Positions 15,965-24,667 are shown, counted from the stretch's first letter. The stretch is DNA of 35,121 nt from Sphingopyxis sp. (GCF_019459305.1 NZ_JAIBES010000154.1:1-35121), one strand, 5' to 3'. Program-made: numbers and translations. Notes: generated by a model not told the origin, from the sequence alone.

Positions 15965-17371
15965 TCACCCCAGCATTGCAACTGCCCAGATCACCCCGAT
16001 CAGCAGCGGCACGCCGATGATGTCGAGCGCCAGTCCCGCCTTCAGCATCCGCGGCAGCGCGATATGATCAGTCGCCCACGCAAGCGCGTTGGGGCCGGTA
16101 CCACTGGGGAGCATAAAGCCCCAGCTCGCTGCCATCGCGACGGGCAGCGCGAGAAGGATCGGATCGACTCCCGTCGCTGCGATCAGTGCCGCGAGCACCG
16201 GCATGATGCCGCTGGCGGTCGCGACATTGCTCGCGAATTCGGTGATCAGGATGGTGAGCGCGACGATGATCGCGGCCAGCGCGATCGTCGGGATGCTGCC
16301 GAGCGGCGCCAGAACCGCGCCCAGCCATGCGGCAAGACCGCTCGCGGTGATCGCCGCGGCGAGCGCCAGGCCGCCACCGAACATCAAGATGACGCCCCAA
16401 GGCGCGCGGTCGGCCTCTTTCCAGACGAGCAGGGGGCGCCCGGTGCCGTCGGGCAGGACGAACAGGAGCAGACTGCCCGCGATGGCGATGGTGCCGTCGG
16501 TCAGCGCGCCTTTGGGCAGCAAGGGTTCGAGCCAGGGTTGCGCCACCCAGGCGAGGAAGACGAGCAGGAAGACCGGAACGACACGGCGCTCGGCGGACGA
16601 CCAGATCGCCTGTTTGCCGAGCGCGGCGGCGGCGCCCTGTCCGTCGAAAGCGTGTGCCGACAACCGCTGCACCCGCACGATGATGAACAGCGCCGCAGGG
16701 GTGGCGAGCAGGACGACGGGAACGCCATAGATCATCCAGTCGAGGAACGAGATGCGCAGCCCCAGCGTCTTTTCGATCAGCCCAGCAGCGATCGCGTTGG
16801 TCGGGCTGCCGACCAGCGTGCCGAGCCCGCCGATCGATGCTGCAAAGGCGATGCCCATCATCACCGCGCCGGCAAAACCCTCGGTCTCGCCCTCGCGAAT
16901 GCCGCCAGCGCGGACGACGGCCAGTGCGATGGGGACCATGATCAGCGCAGTGGACGTGTTCGAAATGAACATGCTGAGCAGCGCGGTTGCCGCCATGAAG
17001 GCAAAGAGCAGCCCCGTCGCGGTCGGCGCCGCGCGCTTGAGCAAAGCTAGCGCAAGGCGCCGGTGCAGCCCGACGCGCTCGATCGCCAGCGCGAGAAAGG
17101 CGCCGCCGAGGATCAGGAACAGGATCGGCGAATAATATTCCTTGGCGACCGCATTGGCGTCCATAACCCCGAAAGCGGGGACGAGCAGGAAGGGCAGCAA
17201 TGCGGTGACGGTTAGCGGCAGCGCCTCGCTCATCCACCAGATCGCCATCAGCACCGTCATCGCCGCGACGTGCCAGGCGGTGGTTTCCATGCCCGCCGGG
17301 GCGGGCAGCGCAAGCATGACGATGAAGGTCAGCAGGCCGCCGATCAATCCAAACAGGCGCGTGCGTGTCAT
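15965..17371 (-). CDS. SLC13/DASS family sodium-dependent anion permease
   Basis: A 468-residue inner-membrane transporter with about 11-12 hydrophobic segments. Both family signature repeats are visible: SNTSTALIMVPIALAV in the first half and SNVATASGIMPV in the second. These contain the paired Ser-Asn-Thr/Val sites that bind Na+ and carboxylate in VcINDY-type proteins; the second has V where many have T. MSEALPLTVTALLPFLL is also typical. Likely substrates are dicarboxylates, but sulfate or other anions are possible; the neighbouring sulfur-amino-acid-type enzyme hints at sulfur compounds, which is speculation. The ATG at 17371 has GGGGGA upstream. It starts 16 bases after the pgeF stop, so it can be co-transcribed with the lgt cluster. 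Confidence 0.9.
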   Translation of the reverse strand: MTRTRLFGLIGGLLTFIVMLALPAPAGMETTAWHVAAMTVLMAIWWMSEALPLTVTALLPFLLVPAFGVMDANAVAKEYYSPILFLILGGAFLALAIERVGLHRRLALALLKRAAPTATGLLFAFMAATALLSMFISNTSTALIMVPIALAVVRAGGIREGETEGFAGAVMMGIAFAASIGGLGTLVGSPTNAIAAGLIEKTLGLRISFLDWMIYGVPVVLLATPAALFIIVRVQRLSAHAFDGQGAAAALGKQAIWSSAERRVVPVFLLVFLAWVAQPWLEPLLPKGALTDGTIAIAGSLLLFVLPDGTGRPLLVWKEADRAPWGVILMFGGGLALAAAITASGLAAWLGAVLAPLGSIPTIALAAIIVALTILITEFASNVATASGIMPVLAALIAATGVDPILLALPVAMAASWGFMLPSGTGPNALAWATDHIALPRMLKAGLALDIIGVPLLIGVIWAVAMLG

Positions 17372-17387
17372 CCGTCCCCCAAATGTG

Positions 17388-18149
17388 TCAGTTCAAACCG
17401 ATCACTGACAGTTGGCGGCCATAGGAATTTTCCCCTTTATGGCACGCGCGGCGATAGCTGAAATAATCCTCGGCTTCGGCATAGGTGTCCTGCCCGCCGA
17501 TGGCAATTGGAGCGATGCCCGCCGCCGCGATCCGGGCGGCGACATATGCGGCGATGTCGAACATCGCATGACCGGGCTTGGCCGCGGCAAAGAAGCGTTC
17601 GTTGGCGGGATCGTCGGCGGTGAAGCGCTGCACAAATGCATCGTCGACCTCATAGGATGCGCGCGCGATGCACGGCCCGATGGCGGCGCCAATGTTTGCG
17701 CGGTCCGCGCCGAGGCTTTCCATCGCGGTTAGTGTGGCGTCGGTGACCCCGGCAAGCGCGCCCTTCCACCCCGCATGCGCGGCGCCGACCACGCCTGCGT
17801 CGCGGTCGGCGAACAGCACCGGCACGCAATCCGCGGTGAGAATCCCCAGCACGATGCCGGAGGTGCGCGTCGCGAGCGCGTCGGCTTCGGGCCGTGCGGC
17901 CAGGTCGGTCGTCTCATCGACGATGACGCAGCGATTGCCATGGACCTGATAGACCCCAGTGAGCGCCGCGCCGGGCAGCACCGCATCGGCCACGCGCCGC
18001 CGGTTTTCGGCAATCAGCGCCGGATCGTCGCCCGAACCAAGGCCGCAGTTGAGCGACGCCAGCTCGCCGGTCGACACTCCGCCGCGGCGGCCGAAAAAAC
18101 CGTGCGGAATGTCGGCGAGCGGCAGCGCGGTGGCGAACGGCGCGGTCAC
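17388..18149 (-). CDS. pgeF: PgeF/YfiH family copper-purine or peptidoglycan-editing protein
   Basis: A 253-residue member of the multicopper polyphenol-oxidase-like (DUF152, YfiH/LACC1) family. Members have been described as purine nucleoside phosphorylases/adenosine deaminases and, in E. coli, as removing mis-incorporated serine-containing peptidoglycan precursors. The metal triad is visible: H70 in VYQVHGNRC, C108 in LTADCVPVLF, H125 in AAHAGWKGA. GPCIARASYEVDDAF and SYRRACHKGENSYGRQLS are further family blocks. The start is GTG at 18149, which overlaps the acetyltransferase stop as GTGA, so it is probably translated by reinitiation. The gene sits in the lgt-methyltransferase-GNAT-pgeF run. 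Confidence 0.92.
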   Translation of the reverse strand: MTAPFATALPLADIPHGFFGRRGGVSTGELASLNCGLGSGDDPALIAENRRRVADAVLPGAALTGVYQVHGNRCVIVDETTDLAARPEADALATRTSGIVLGILTADCVPVLFADRDAGVVGAAHAGWKGALAGVTDATLTAMESLGADRANIGAAIGPCIARASYEVDDAFVQRFTADDPANERFFAAAKPGHAMFDIAAYVAARIAAAGIAPIAIGGQDTYAEAEDYFSYRRACHKGENSYGRQLSVIGLN

Positions 18150-18664
18150 AGGTCGAGCCTGTAAAAACGGTCTTCGTCGATATGGTTGCCGACGCGAAAT
18201 TCATTGCGGCCGACGTCATGGAAACCATAGCGGCGGTAAAAGGCCTGCGCGCGCGCATTTTCGGTAAAGACCGACAAATACAAGATCGACGCGCGCTGAC
18301 GCGCCCAGGCGATGCCCCAATCCATCAACGCCGCCGCAACGCCGGTGCCTTTGGCGGCTTCGGCGACATAGAGCTGGTGCAGTTCCACGGCGTCGTCGGT
18401 CGCCTGCTCGGGGGGAAGGTCGAAATCGACCGGACCCATTTTGATATAGCCAAGGATGGCGCCGGCTGCGTCACGGACCAACCCAATGTCGTGATCGGAC
18501 GCGCCGATCTGGGCGCGGACACGTTCGGGTGGGTTCCAGGTCGCGAGAAAGGCGGCCAGGTCGGCGGGGTCGTAGATATGACCAAAGGTGCGGGTGAAGG
18601 AGTCGGTGGCAAAGGTCGCGATGGCCTCTGCATCGTCCGGGGTCGCGAGATGAATGATGGTCAA
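18146..18664 (-). CDS. GNAT family N-acetyltransferase
   Basis: A 172-residue acetyltransferase of the GNAT fold. The acetyl-CoA pyrophosphate loop is AKGTGVAAALMDW, preceded by the beta-4 strand VELHQLYV and followed by LYLSVFTENARAQAFYRRYGF, the standard motif B with the catalytic-region tyrosine. The acceptor is unknown. The start is TTG at 18664: it overlaps the methyltransferase stop as TTGA and has an excellent AGGAG site 8-9 bases upstream. Longer readings extend into the methyltransferase gene in another frame and are artefacts. Its stop overlaps the pgeF start (GTGA). Confidence 0.9.
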   Translation of the reverse strand: MTIIHLATPDDAEAIATFATDSFTRTFGHIYDPADLAAFLATWNPPERVRAQIGASDHDIGLVRDAAGAILGYIKMGPVDFDLPPEQATDDAVELHQLYVAEAAKGTGVAAALMDWGIAWARQRASILYLSVFTENARAQAFYRRYGFHDVGRNEFRVGNHIDEDRFYRLDL

Positions 18665-19725
18665 GCACTGTCTCCTGTAAACCCGGCAGGGGTGGGCCAG
18701 CCCGGTGCGGTGATGGCCATGACTTTGAACAATTCGCCCATCGCGTCGGCCGCGACAAGCCGGTCGCGTTGACCCTTCAGCTCCTCGGCGCGGTCGGGCG
18801 CCGATGCCGCAAGCGATTGCAACCGCGAATCGATGCCCAGCCGCTGCAACCAATCGCCTTGGGTCGTGACCGGGCGGACCGCTGCCCCCCCACTCCGAGC
18901 AGCGTCGGCGAGCGCGGTGAAATCGACATGAGTGGTCAGGTCGACCTCGCCCGGATCGGCGAACGGGTCGGCGAAGCGGTGCGCCTTTACCGCCTGCAGC
19001 GTGTCGCCCACGGCGGGACCGCTAAAGCCATAGTCGATCACCAGCATGGCGCCGCCTTGCCGGGCGAGGCGAAAGGCGCAGCGCTGCATGATCGCCGCCG
19101 ACACGGACGCGGTTTCGACGATGCTGCCCTCGGCGGCGCTGCGAAGCGCGGCGGGAACAAGGTCGTCTGCAGCCGCCTCTCCCGGCACCGGAACAAGTCG
19201 CGCGCCCTGCCGCTCGACCATCCGCTCGCGCCAGCCACCACTGGTGCGGACATATTGATGGACGGGCAGAGCGTCGAAAAATTCATTGGCGACGATGATC
19301 GCCGCACCGTCGACCGGCAGGTCGTCGATGTCTTCATGATGGACGGCAGCGGGAGCGCGGGCCAGTTGGGCCGAGCGAAGGGTCGGGCTGGTCTCAACAA
19401 AGTGGATGTTTTGCGGCACGCATTTGAAACGCGCCATCGCCCGAAGGGCGTCGGCGGCCAAGGTGCCGCGCCCCGGGCCGAGCTCGACATACCGAAAGGC
19501 CGGGCTCCCTGCGCGCGCCCACAGGTCGGCGATCCACACGCCGATCATCTCGCCGAACATCTGGCTGATTTCGGGGGCGGTGGTGAAATCGCCCGCGGCG
19601 CCCAGCGGATCGCGCGTCGCATAATAATGGCTGATCGCGGCGGCCATATAGTCGGCGACCGTCGTCGCCCGCGCCGCCGCGATGTCGCCGATCAGCTGGG
19701 CAGGCGTCGGCGGTCCGTCACGCAA
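18661..19725 (-). CDS. MidA/NDUFAF7-like SAM-dependent methyltransferase (DUF185)
   Basis: A 354-residue protein of the DUF185 family. Eukaryotic members (NDUFAF7/MidA) methylate an arginine of a complex I subunit; bacterial members are not well studied. The SAM-binding loop is [13 protein letters not shown] (about 80-92), preceded by the family signature [18 protein letters not shown] (42-59). [16 protein letters not shown] is a second conserved block. The probable start is TTG at 19725, overlapping the lgt 3' end by 8 bases, chosen because the N-terminal [16 protein letters not shown] is family-typical; the first ATG is at codon 27. The stop overlaps the GNAT start. Confidence 0.9.
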   Translation of the reverse strand: MRDGPPTPAQLIGDIAAARATTVADYMAAAISHYYATRDPLGAAGDFTTAPEISQMFGEMIGVWIADLWARAGSPAFRYVELGPGRGTLAADALRAMARFKCVPQNIHFVETSPTLRSAQLARAPAAVHHEDIDDLPVDGAAIIVANEFFDALPVHQYVRTSGGWRERMVERQGARLVPVPGEAAADDLVPAALRSAAEGSIVETASVSAAIMQRCAFRLARQGGAMLVIDYGFSGPAVGDTLQAVKAHRFADPFADPGEVDLTTHVDFTALADAARSGGAAVRPVTTQGDWLQRLGIDSRLQSLAASAPDRAEELKGQRDRLVAADAMGELFKVMAITAPGWPTPAGFTGDSA

Positions 19726-20593
19726 CGCTGTCGGGTCCGGCCACCGGCTCGACCCGCTGGCGGCGTCCCTTCGCGGTGGCGACGAGCCAGAAACCGATCA
19801 GCAGCATCGGGATGGTCAGCGTCTGCCCCATCGTCAGCCCCCAAGACAGGGTACCCAGTTGCACATCGGGTTCGCGCACGAACTCGACCGCGAACCGGCT
19901 GAGACCGTAAATGATCGCGGCCATGCCGAACAGGAATCCTGGTTTATAACGCGCGTCGGTGCGCCAGAAGAGGAAGGTCAGGACCGCCATCATCAGCAGC
20001 CCCTCGAGCCCTGCTTCGTAAAGCTGGCTCGGGTGGCGCGCCTCCATGCTGCCGCTGTCGGGAAAGATGATCGCCCACGGCACGTTGGTGGTGCGGCCCC
20101 ACAGTTCGCCGTTGACGAAATTGGCCATGCGGCCAAAGAAAAGTCCGAACGGGATGACGCAGGCGACATAATCGCAAAAGCGCAGGAAACTCAGCTTTTC
20201 CTTGCGCGTCACATACCAGATCGCGATCAGCACCCCCATGACGCCGCCGTGCAGTGACATCCCGCCATCCCACAGCCGAAAGACGCCGAGCGGCTCCTTG
20301 ATATATTCGCCCAGATTATAAAACAGCACATAGCCGAGTCGCCCGCCGATGATGATGCCGAGCATCGCGTAAAAGATCATGTCGTCGGCGTGGCGCCGCG
20401 CCATCGGGGCGCCCGGCTGCGCGATCAATTTGAGCAGATACCAGTAGCCGACGAAAATGCCGGCGAGATAGGCCAGCGCGTACCAACGGATCGGCAGGCC
20501 GAAAATGCTGAACGCAATTTCGCTGTTCTCTCCCATCAAGTCATGGAAGTTCACATATTGCGTTGCTTCGGCTAGGGTTGCAAAAAGAAACAT
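19718..20593 (-). CDS. lgt: Prolipoprotein diacylglyceryl transferase
   Basis: A 291-residue inner-membrane enzyme that transfers diacylglycerol from phosphatidylglycerol to the lipobox cysteine of prolipoproteins, the first step of lipoprotein maturation. It has about seven membrane helices and the Lgt signature [14 protein letters not shown]. Other conserved stretches are [36 protein letters not shown] and [10 protein letters not shown] start it at the ATG at 20593, with GGAAGGACC about 10 bases upstream; an upstream ATG at 20677 would run into the ligase gene's start region and give an unlikely soluble extension. It heads a minus-strand run of up to six genes and is divergent from the acyl-CoA ligase gene (77 bases). 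Confidence 0.94.
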   Translation of the reverse strand: MFLFATLAEATQYVNFHDLMGENSEIAFSIFGLPIRWYALAYLAGIFVGYWYLLKLIAQPGAPMARRHADDMIFYAMLGIIIGGRLGYVLFYNLGEYIKEPLGVFRLWDGGMSLHGGVMGVLIAIWYVTRKEKLSFLRFCDYVACVIPFGLFFGRMANFVNGELWGRTTNVPWAIIFPDSGSMEARHPSQLYEAGLEGLLMMAVLTFLFWRTDARYKPGFLFGMAAIIYGLSRFAVEFVREPDVQLGTLSWGLTMGQTLTIPMLLIGFWLVATAKGRRQRVEPVAGPDSVA

Positions 20594-20670
20594 AAAGTCG
20601 CGTGGTCCTTCCCCGGGAGAGGCCTCCCCATAAGGGGTTCGGCCAGCGAGACCAAGAGGAGAGATACAAG

Positions 20671-22377
20671 ATGCCATCAGCGCTCGATTTGCGCCTGGAA
20701 GCCGCCTATAATCTGATCACCGGTCCGGGCGGACCGATCCAGGTCGGGTCCGTCGAACGCTTCGGCCGGCAGCTTCCCTTCATCACTAACGCGCCCACGA
20801 ACCTGGCCGACTATGTCGCCTATTTCGCGATGCAGCATGGCGACGCGACGTTTCTGGTCGAAGGCGACGAACGGCTGTCGTTCAAACAGGTCTATATGGC
20901 AGCGCGGCAGGTCGCCGCCGGGCTGGTCGATGGCTATGGCGTGCAGCGCGGCGACCGCGTCGGGCTGGCGATGCGCAACGCGAATGCGTGGTGCGTTTGC
21001 TATATCGGCATTTTGCTCGCGGGCGGCTGCGCGACCCTGCTCAACGGTTGGTGGCAGGGCGGCGAGCTGGCCGCAGGAATTACCGACAGCGAAACCAAAC
21101 TGGTCATCGCCGATGTGCAGCGCGCGGCGCGGCTGGAAGAGGTCGACCATGGCGCCAAGGTCATCACGCTCGACCTGACCCAGCCGATCGATCAGGCGAT
21201 TGCGCCGATCACCAGCGCGGGCGGCAATGCGGCGACGGTGTTGCCGGTGCTTACCGGGCAGGATCTGGCAACGATCCTGTTCACCTCGGGCTCGACCGGC
21301 CAGTCGAAGGGCGCCTATTCGCGCCATGAAGCCGTGGTGCAGGCGATCTTCAACTATGTGACCCAGACCGCCAGCATCGTGCATCTGCTGACCCAGGACG
21401 GGCTGATGTCGGACATCCAGCCTGCGACCCTGATCTGTACCCCGCTGTTCCACGTCACCGCCGAAATCCCGGTGTTCCTGCAAAGCTTCGCGCTCGGCCG
21501 CAAACTGGTGCTGATGCCGAAATGGAACGCCGAGGAAGCGATGCGGCTGATCCAGGACGAGCAATGCAATTATTTCGTCGGCGTGCCCCTGATGAGCTAT
21601 GAAATCCTCACACATCCGAACCGCAAGAATTACGATCTGTCGACGTGCAAAAGTTACGCCGGCGGTGGCGCGCCGCGGCCGCCGGAGCATGTAAAGCGCC
21701 TCGCGACCGAAATGGGCGAGGCGAAGCCGCTGCTCGGTTACGGCCTCACCGAAACCAACGCGGTCGGCTGCGGGATCATCAACGAAAATTACGTTGCCAA
21801 GCCGCTGTCGACCGGCCCAGCGTCGAAGCCGCTGGTCGATATGGCGATCCTCGACGATAGCGGCGATGAACTGCCTCAGGGCAGCGTCGGCGAAGTGTGC
21901 ATCCGCTCGGTCGCCAATTTCGAAGGCTATTGGAAAAACGAGGCGGCGACCAGGGCGGCCTTTTTCGACAATGGCTATTTCCGCTCGGGTGACCTCGGCT
22001 ATCTCGACGAGGACGGCTATCTGTTCATCGTCGATCGCAAGAAGGACATCATCATCCGCGGCGGCGAAAATATCAGCTGCCAGGAAGTCGAAGCGGCGAT
22101 CTACGAGCATGCCGACACCAACGAATGCGCGGTGTTCGGCCTGCCCGACGAGCGGCTCGGCGAAGTGGTCGGCGCGGTCATCTGGGTGAAACCCGGTAGC
22201 ACGCTCACCGCGGAGGATATGTGTTCGTTCCTCAGTCAGCGGCTCGCGCCGTACAAGGTGCCGTGCAAGATCTGGATGTCGAACGATGCGCTCCCCAAGC
22301 TGGGCAGCGAAAAGATCGACAAGGTCAGTTTGCGCAATCAATATCGTGCCGAATATGCAGCGGAGGTCGCTGCGTAA
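20671..22377 (+). CDS. Class I adenylate-forming acyl-CoA ligase
   Basis: A 568-residue ANL-superfamily enzyme that activates a carboxylic acid with ATP and transfers it to CoA. The P-loop is [12 protein letters not shown] (205-216), motif A5 is GYGLTETN (356-363), and the hinge region is [20 protein letters not shown] with [14 protein letters not shown]. The C-terminal catalytic lysine is K548 in LGSEKIDK. The layout resembles fatty-acyl-CoA synthetases, but the acyl group cannot be predicted. The ATG at 20671 has an AGGAG site; an extension to 20602 has none. A cytochrome b gene starts 30 bases downstream on the same strand, so the three genes 20671-24032 may be one transcript, though the link in function is not obvious. 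Confidence 0.93.
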   Translation: MPSALDLRLEAAYNLITGPGGPIQVGSVERFGRQLPFITNAPTNLADYVAYFAMQHGDATFLVEGDERLSFKQVYMAARQVAAGLVDGYGVQRGDRVGLAMRNANAWCVCYIGILLAGGCATLLNGWWQGGELAAGITDSETKLVIADVQRAARLEEVDHGAKVITLDLTQPIDQAIAPITSAGGNAATVLPVLTGQDLATILFTSGSTGQSKGAYSRHEAVVQAIFNYVTQTASIVHLLTQDGLMSDIQPATLICTPLFHVTAEIPVFLQSFALGRKLVLMPKWNAEEAMRLIQDEQCNYFVGVPLMSYEILTHPNRKNYDLSTCKSYAGGGAPRPPEHVKRLATEMGEAKPLLGYGLTETNAVGCGIINENYVAKPLSTGPASKPLVDMAILDDSGDELPQGSVGEVCIRSVANFEGYWKNEAATRAAFFDNGYFRSGDLGYLDEDGYLFIVDRKKDIIIRGGENISCQEVEAAIYEHADTNECAVFGLPDERLGEVVGAVIWVKPGSTLTAEDMCSFLSQRLAPYKVPCKIWMSNDALPKLGSEKIDKVSLRNQYRAEYAAEVAA

Positions 22378-22407
22378 CTTTTGGCGGGGAAGGAGCGAAC
22401 CGGGATC

Positions 22408-23265
22408 ATGGCCCAGGCTGAAACTCCCGTCGCTCCGTCGGCGCCCGTCCCGCTGGCACCGGTGCGCGTCTATCGCCACCGGTTGCCGACGCGCATCTGG
22501 CATTGGGTCAACGCCGTCACCCTGCTCATCCTGCTGATGAGCGGGCTGATGATCTTCAACGCGCACCCGCGGCTTTATTGGGGCGAATATGGCGCCAACA
22601 ACGATCCCGCCTGGCTGGTGATCGGCTCGACACCCGACACCGGCTATTTGCGGATCGGGTCGCTAAGGCTCGAAACGACCGGTGTGCTGGGTCGCTGGAC
22701 CAATGCCGAGGGGGTCGAAAAGACCTGGGCCTTTCCGGGCTGGGCAACGATTCCGACGAGCTACAATTTGGCCGACGGGCGGCGCTGGCACCTGTTCTTT
22801 GCGTGGGTGCTGTCGATCGCACTGACGCTTTATCTGCTGTGGACAGCATCCGGCGGCCATTTGAACAAAGACCTGCATGTTTGCCGCAGCGAATGGTCGC
22901 CGCGTCACATCTGGCACGACATCAAGCAGCATGCGCGGCTGCGGTTCCCGAAGGGCGAAGCTGCGGCGCGCTACAATATTCTTCAGAAACTCTCCTACAT
23001 CGGGGTCATCTTTGTCCTGCTGCCGTTGATGATCGCAACGGGCCTGACCATGTCGCCGGGGATCAACGCGGGCGCACCATGGCTGCTCGACCTGTTTGGC
23101 GGGCGCCAGTCGGCGCGTTCGATCCACTTCATCGTGGCGTGGGCGTTGGTGGCTTTTTTCTTTGTTCATATTGCGATGGTTCTGCTTGCGGGTCCGGTGA
23201 ACGAAATCCGGTCGATGGTGTCGGGCTGGTTCCACCTGCCGGCCGAAAGAAAGGACGGCGCATGA
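22408..23265 (+). CDS. Cytochrome b561/Ni-hydrogenase-type membrane cytochrome b
   Basis: A 285-residue inner-membrane protein with four hydrophobic segments (about 30-50, 128-146, 193-212, 238-261). Candidate haem-binding histidines are H32 (RIWHWVN), H128 (RRWHLFF), H240 and H254 (IHFIVAWALVAFFFVH), the pattern of PF01292-like cytochromes that feed periplasmic oxidoreductases. A loop of about 75 residues separates helices 1 and 2. The ATG at 22408 is preferred; a TTG at 22381 is in frame but lies directly behind the ligase stop. The stop overlaps the next ATG as ATGA, so it is translationally coupled to the molybdoenzyme gene. The likely role is electron exchange between the quinone pool and that enzyme. 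Confidence 0.88.
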   Translation: MAQAETPVAPSAPVPLAPVRVYRHRLPTRIWHWVNAVTLLILLMSGLMIFNAHPRLYWGEYGANNDPAWLVIGSTPDTGYLRIGSLRLETTGVLGRWTNAEGVEKTWAFPGWATIPTSYNLADGRRWHLFFAWVLSIALTLYLLWTASGGHLNKDLHVCRSEWSPRHIWHDIKQHARLRFPKGEAAARYNILQKLSYIGVIFVLLPLMIATGLTMSPGINAGAPWLLDLFGGRQSARSIHFIVAWALVAFFFVHIAMVLLAGPVNEIRSMVSGWFHLPAERKDGA

Positions 23266-24032
23266 GCGAATTTGTCATGCCGCGGCGCCAGCTGATTGCG
23301 CGCGCGGGCGGCCTGGCGGCCACCTTGCCGCTGCTCTCGGCCTGCGACGCGATCAACGACGCGCCCGCTGTGCGCAAAATATTGTCGATGGGCGAGGAAA
23401 TGAACCGCGCGAGCCACCGCGCACTGATCGACCGCAATGCGCTGGCGCGCGAGTTCACCCGCGCCGACCTGTCGCCGATTTTCCGCGCCAACGGCACGCG
23501 CTTGCCCGCCGGGGCTGCCTATGCCGCGCATGCGGCGCGCGGCTTTGCCGACTGGCGGGTTGCGGTCACCGGGCTCGTTGCCCGCCCACTGTCGTTGTCG
23601 CTGGCCGACATTCGTTCGATGCCGCAGCGCACCCAGATCACCCGCCATGACTGCGTCGAGGGGTGGAGCGCGATCGGCCAGTGGACTGGCGTGCAACTCA
23701 GCCGCATTCTGACCGCAGCCGGGGTCAAAGACAGCGCAGGTTACATTGTCTTTCGCTGCGCCGACCGGATCGGCGACGCGCTCTACTACGAAAGCTGCGA
23801 CATGGTCGATGCGCGCCATCCGCAGACGATCATGGCTTGGGCGCTCAACGATGCGGTCGTGCCGATCGCCAATGGCGCCCCGCTGCGGCTACGTATCGAA
23901 CGTCAGCTTGGCTATAAGCACGCCAAATATGTGACGGGTATCGAAGCAGTCGCCAGCCTCGAAGGCATCGGCGCGGGCAAGGGCGGCTATTGGGAAGACC
24001 GTATCGATTATGAATGGTACGCGGGGATATAG
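23262..24032 (+). CDS. Molybdopterin-dependent oxidoreductase (sulfite-oxidase/MsrP fold), predicted Tat lipoprotein
   Basis: A 256-residue protein of the oxidoreductase-molybdopterin (PF00174) type. The N-terminus has a twin-arginine-like start (MPRRQLIARAGG, R8-R9) and a hydrophobic stretch ending in LPLLSAC, a lipobox with C28. It is therefore predicted to be folded with cofactor, exported by Tat and lipid-anchored. The molybdenum-ligating cysteine is C131 in TRHDCVEGWSAIGQW, the family hallmark. The C-terminal part includes NGAPLRLRIERQLGYKHAKYV, where RQLGYK is typical of the fold. It is coupled to the upstream cytochrome b by ATGA. The substrate is unknown: protein methionine sulfoxide, sulfite or small sulfoxides are the family precedents. 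Confidence 0.9.
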   Translation: MSEFVMPRRQLIARAGGLAATLPLLSACDAINDAPAVRKILSMGEEMNRASHRALIDRNALAREFTRADLSPIFRANGTRLPAGAAYAAHAARGFADWRVAVTGLVARPLSLSLADIRSMPQRTQITRHDCVEGWSAIGQWTGVQLSRILTAAGVKDSAGYIVFRCADRIGDALYYESCDMVDARHPQTIMAWALNDAVVPIANGAPLRLRIERQLGYKHAKYVTGIEAVASLEGIGAGKGGYWEDRIDYEWYAGI

Positions 24033-24038
24033 ACCGCT

Positions 24039-24144
24039 CGTCATTGCGAGCGAAACGGGCCGAAGGCGGCCGTAAGCCTACCAATCCAGAGCGGTTACCG
24101 CAGGCTCTGGATTGCGGCGTCACCTTCGGCTCCTCGCAATGACG
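24039..24144. repeat. Intergenic palindromic repeat (TCATTGCGAG type)
   Basis: Three nested arms form one long imperfect hairpin. CGTCATTGCGAG (24039-24050) pairs with CTCGCAATGACG (24133-24144); GCCGAAGG (24059-24066) with CCTTCGGC (24123-24130); and AATCCAGAGC (24083-24092) with GCTCTGGATT (24104-24113). It fills the gap between two converging genes. Hairpins with this TCATTGCGAG / AATCCAGAG wording recur between genes in many alphaproteobacteria. It may end transcription from both sides, though there is no T run. Confidence 0.85.
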
Positions 24145-24151
24145 CTGCCTT

Positions 24152-24589
24152 TTATGTCGGATAAACCTCGTTCATGCTGTCCCAGCTGAGCGCGACCAGC
24201 TGTTCCAGAACGTCCAAATCGACGTCCGCCAGCTTGTTGATGTACAGGCAGGATTTGCCCGTCTTGTGCTTGCCCAGCCGCGCGAACAGCGCTTCGGCTT
24301 CGTCCTGCCGGTTGTAATAATTGCCCATCAGATAGAGTGTCAGCGCCGCCTTGCGTGGGCTGAATCCGGCGCGGCACATTGTCCCCGACCGGCCGCTGTC
24401 ATATTTGTAGTCATAGCTGCCGTAACCGATGATCGACGGCCCCCACATCTTGGGTTCCAGCCCTGTCACCCGGCGGTGCATCGCATCGATTACCGCAGCC
24501 TCCTCGCGCCGCCGCGCCTCGGGCACCGCGGCGATGAAGTCGGCTACTCCGACTCCGGTGGCTTTGGTCTTGTTCTCGGTTTTTCCCAT
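24152..24589 (-). CDS. DUF1801 (YdhG-like) domain protein
   Basis: A 145-residue soluble protein. The DUF1801 signature is clear: VADFIAAVPEARRREEAAVIDAM near the N-terminus (family phrase split here by charged residues), then GLEPKMWGPSIIGYGSYDYKY, FSPRKAALTLYLMG and KSCLYINKLADVDLDVLEQLV. The family has a YdhG/SRPBCC-like small alpha-beta fold and no established activity. I chose the ATG at 24589, which has GGGAAG upstream; the ATG at 24604 lacks a site. It lies 94 bases behind the S46 peptidase gene on the same strand, with a terminator-like hairpin between, so it is probably separately expressed. Confidence 0.87.
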   Translation of the reverse strand: MGKTENKTKATGVGVADFIAAVPEARRREEAAVIDAMHRRVTGLEPKMWGPSIIGYGSYDYKYDSGRSGTMCRAGFSPRKAALTLYLMGNYYNRQDEAEALFARLGKHKTGKSCLYINKLADVDLDVLEQLVALSWDSMNEVYPT

Positions 24590-24627
24590 GGCGTGTCTTC
24601 CCATGGTAAGGATAGCGTTACAGGCCC

Positions 24628-24667
24628 GAAAATCCAAACACAGCGGGGCCGCGTGCAGCGACCCCGC
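24628..24667 (-). terminator. Candidate terminator after the S46 peptidase gene
   Basis: On the minus strand, GCGGGGTCG pairs with CGGCCCCGC (24667-24659 with 24651-24643) with one mismatch and a 7-base loop. A T-rich stretch (TGTGTTTGGATTTT) follows at 24642-24629. It lies just past the peptidase stop at 24684. Confidence 0.5.

Noticed and set aside
18665..18853. 63-codon N-terminal extension of the GNAT protein
   Set aside because: It lies within the methyltransferase gene in another frame, with Arg/His-rich shadow composition. The TTG at 18664 has a strong AGGAG site.
20594..20677. 28-codon N-terminal extension of Lgt
   Set aside because: It would overlap the ribosome site and start of the divergent ligase gene and does not resemble Lgt N-termini.
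20677..22566. Very long minus-strand open frame (about 629 codons) opposite the acyl-CoA ligase
   Set aside because: It is the antisense of a clear ANL enzyme with all motifs. In GC-rich DNA the opposite strand stays open by codon bias. The translation is His/Arg/Asp-rich and lacks any family feature. Similar long shadows at 14511-16067 (+), 4475-5827 (-), 7306-8808 (-) and 11145-12767 (+) were dropped for the same reason.
22503..23261. Apparent long N-terminal extension of the molybdoenzyme through the cytochrome gene
   Set aside because: The upstream part is the cytochrome b gene read out of frame. The ATG at 23262 is followed at once by a Tat-type signal and overlaps the cytochrome stop, so it is the real start.
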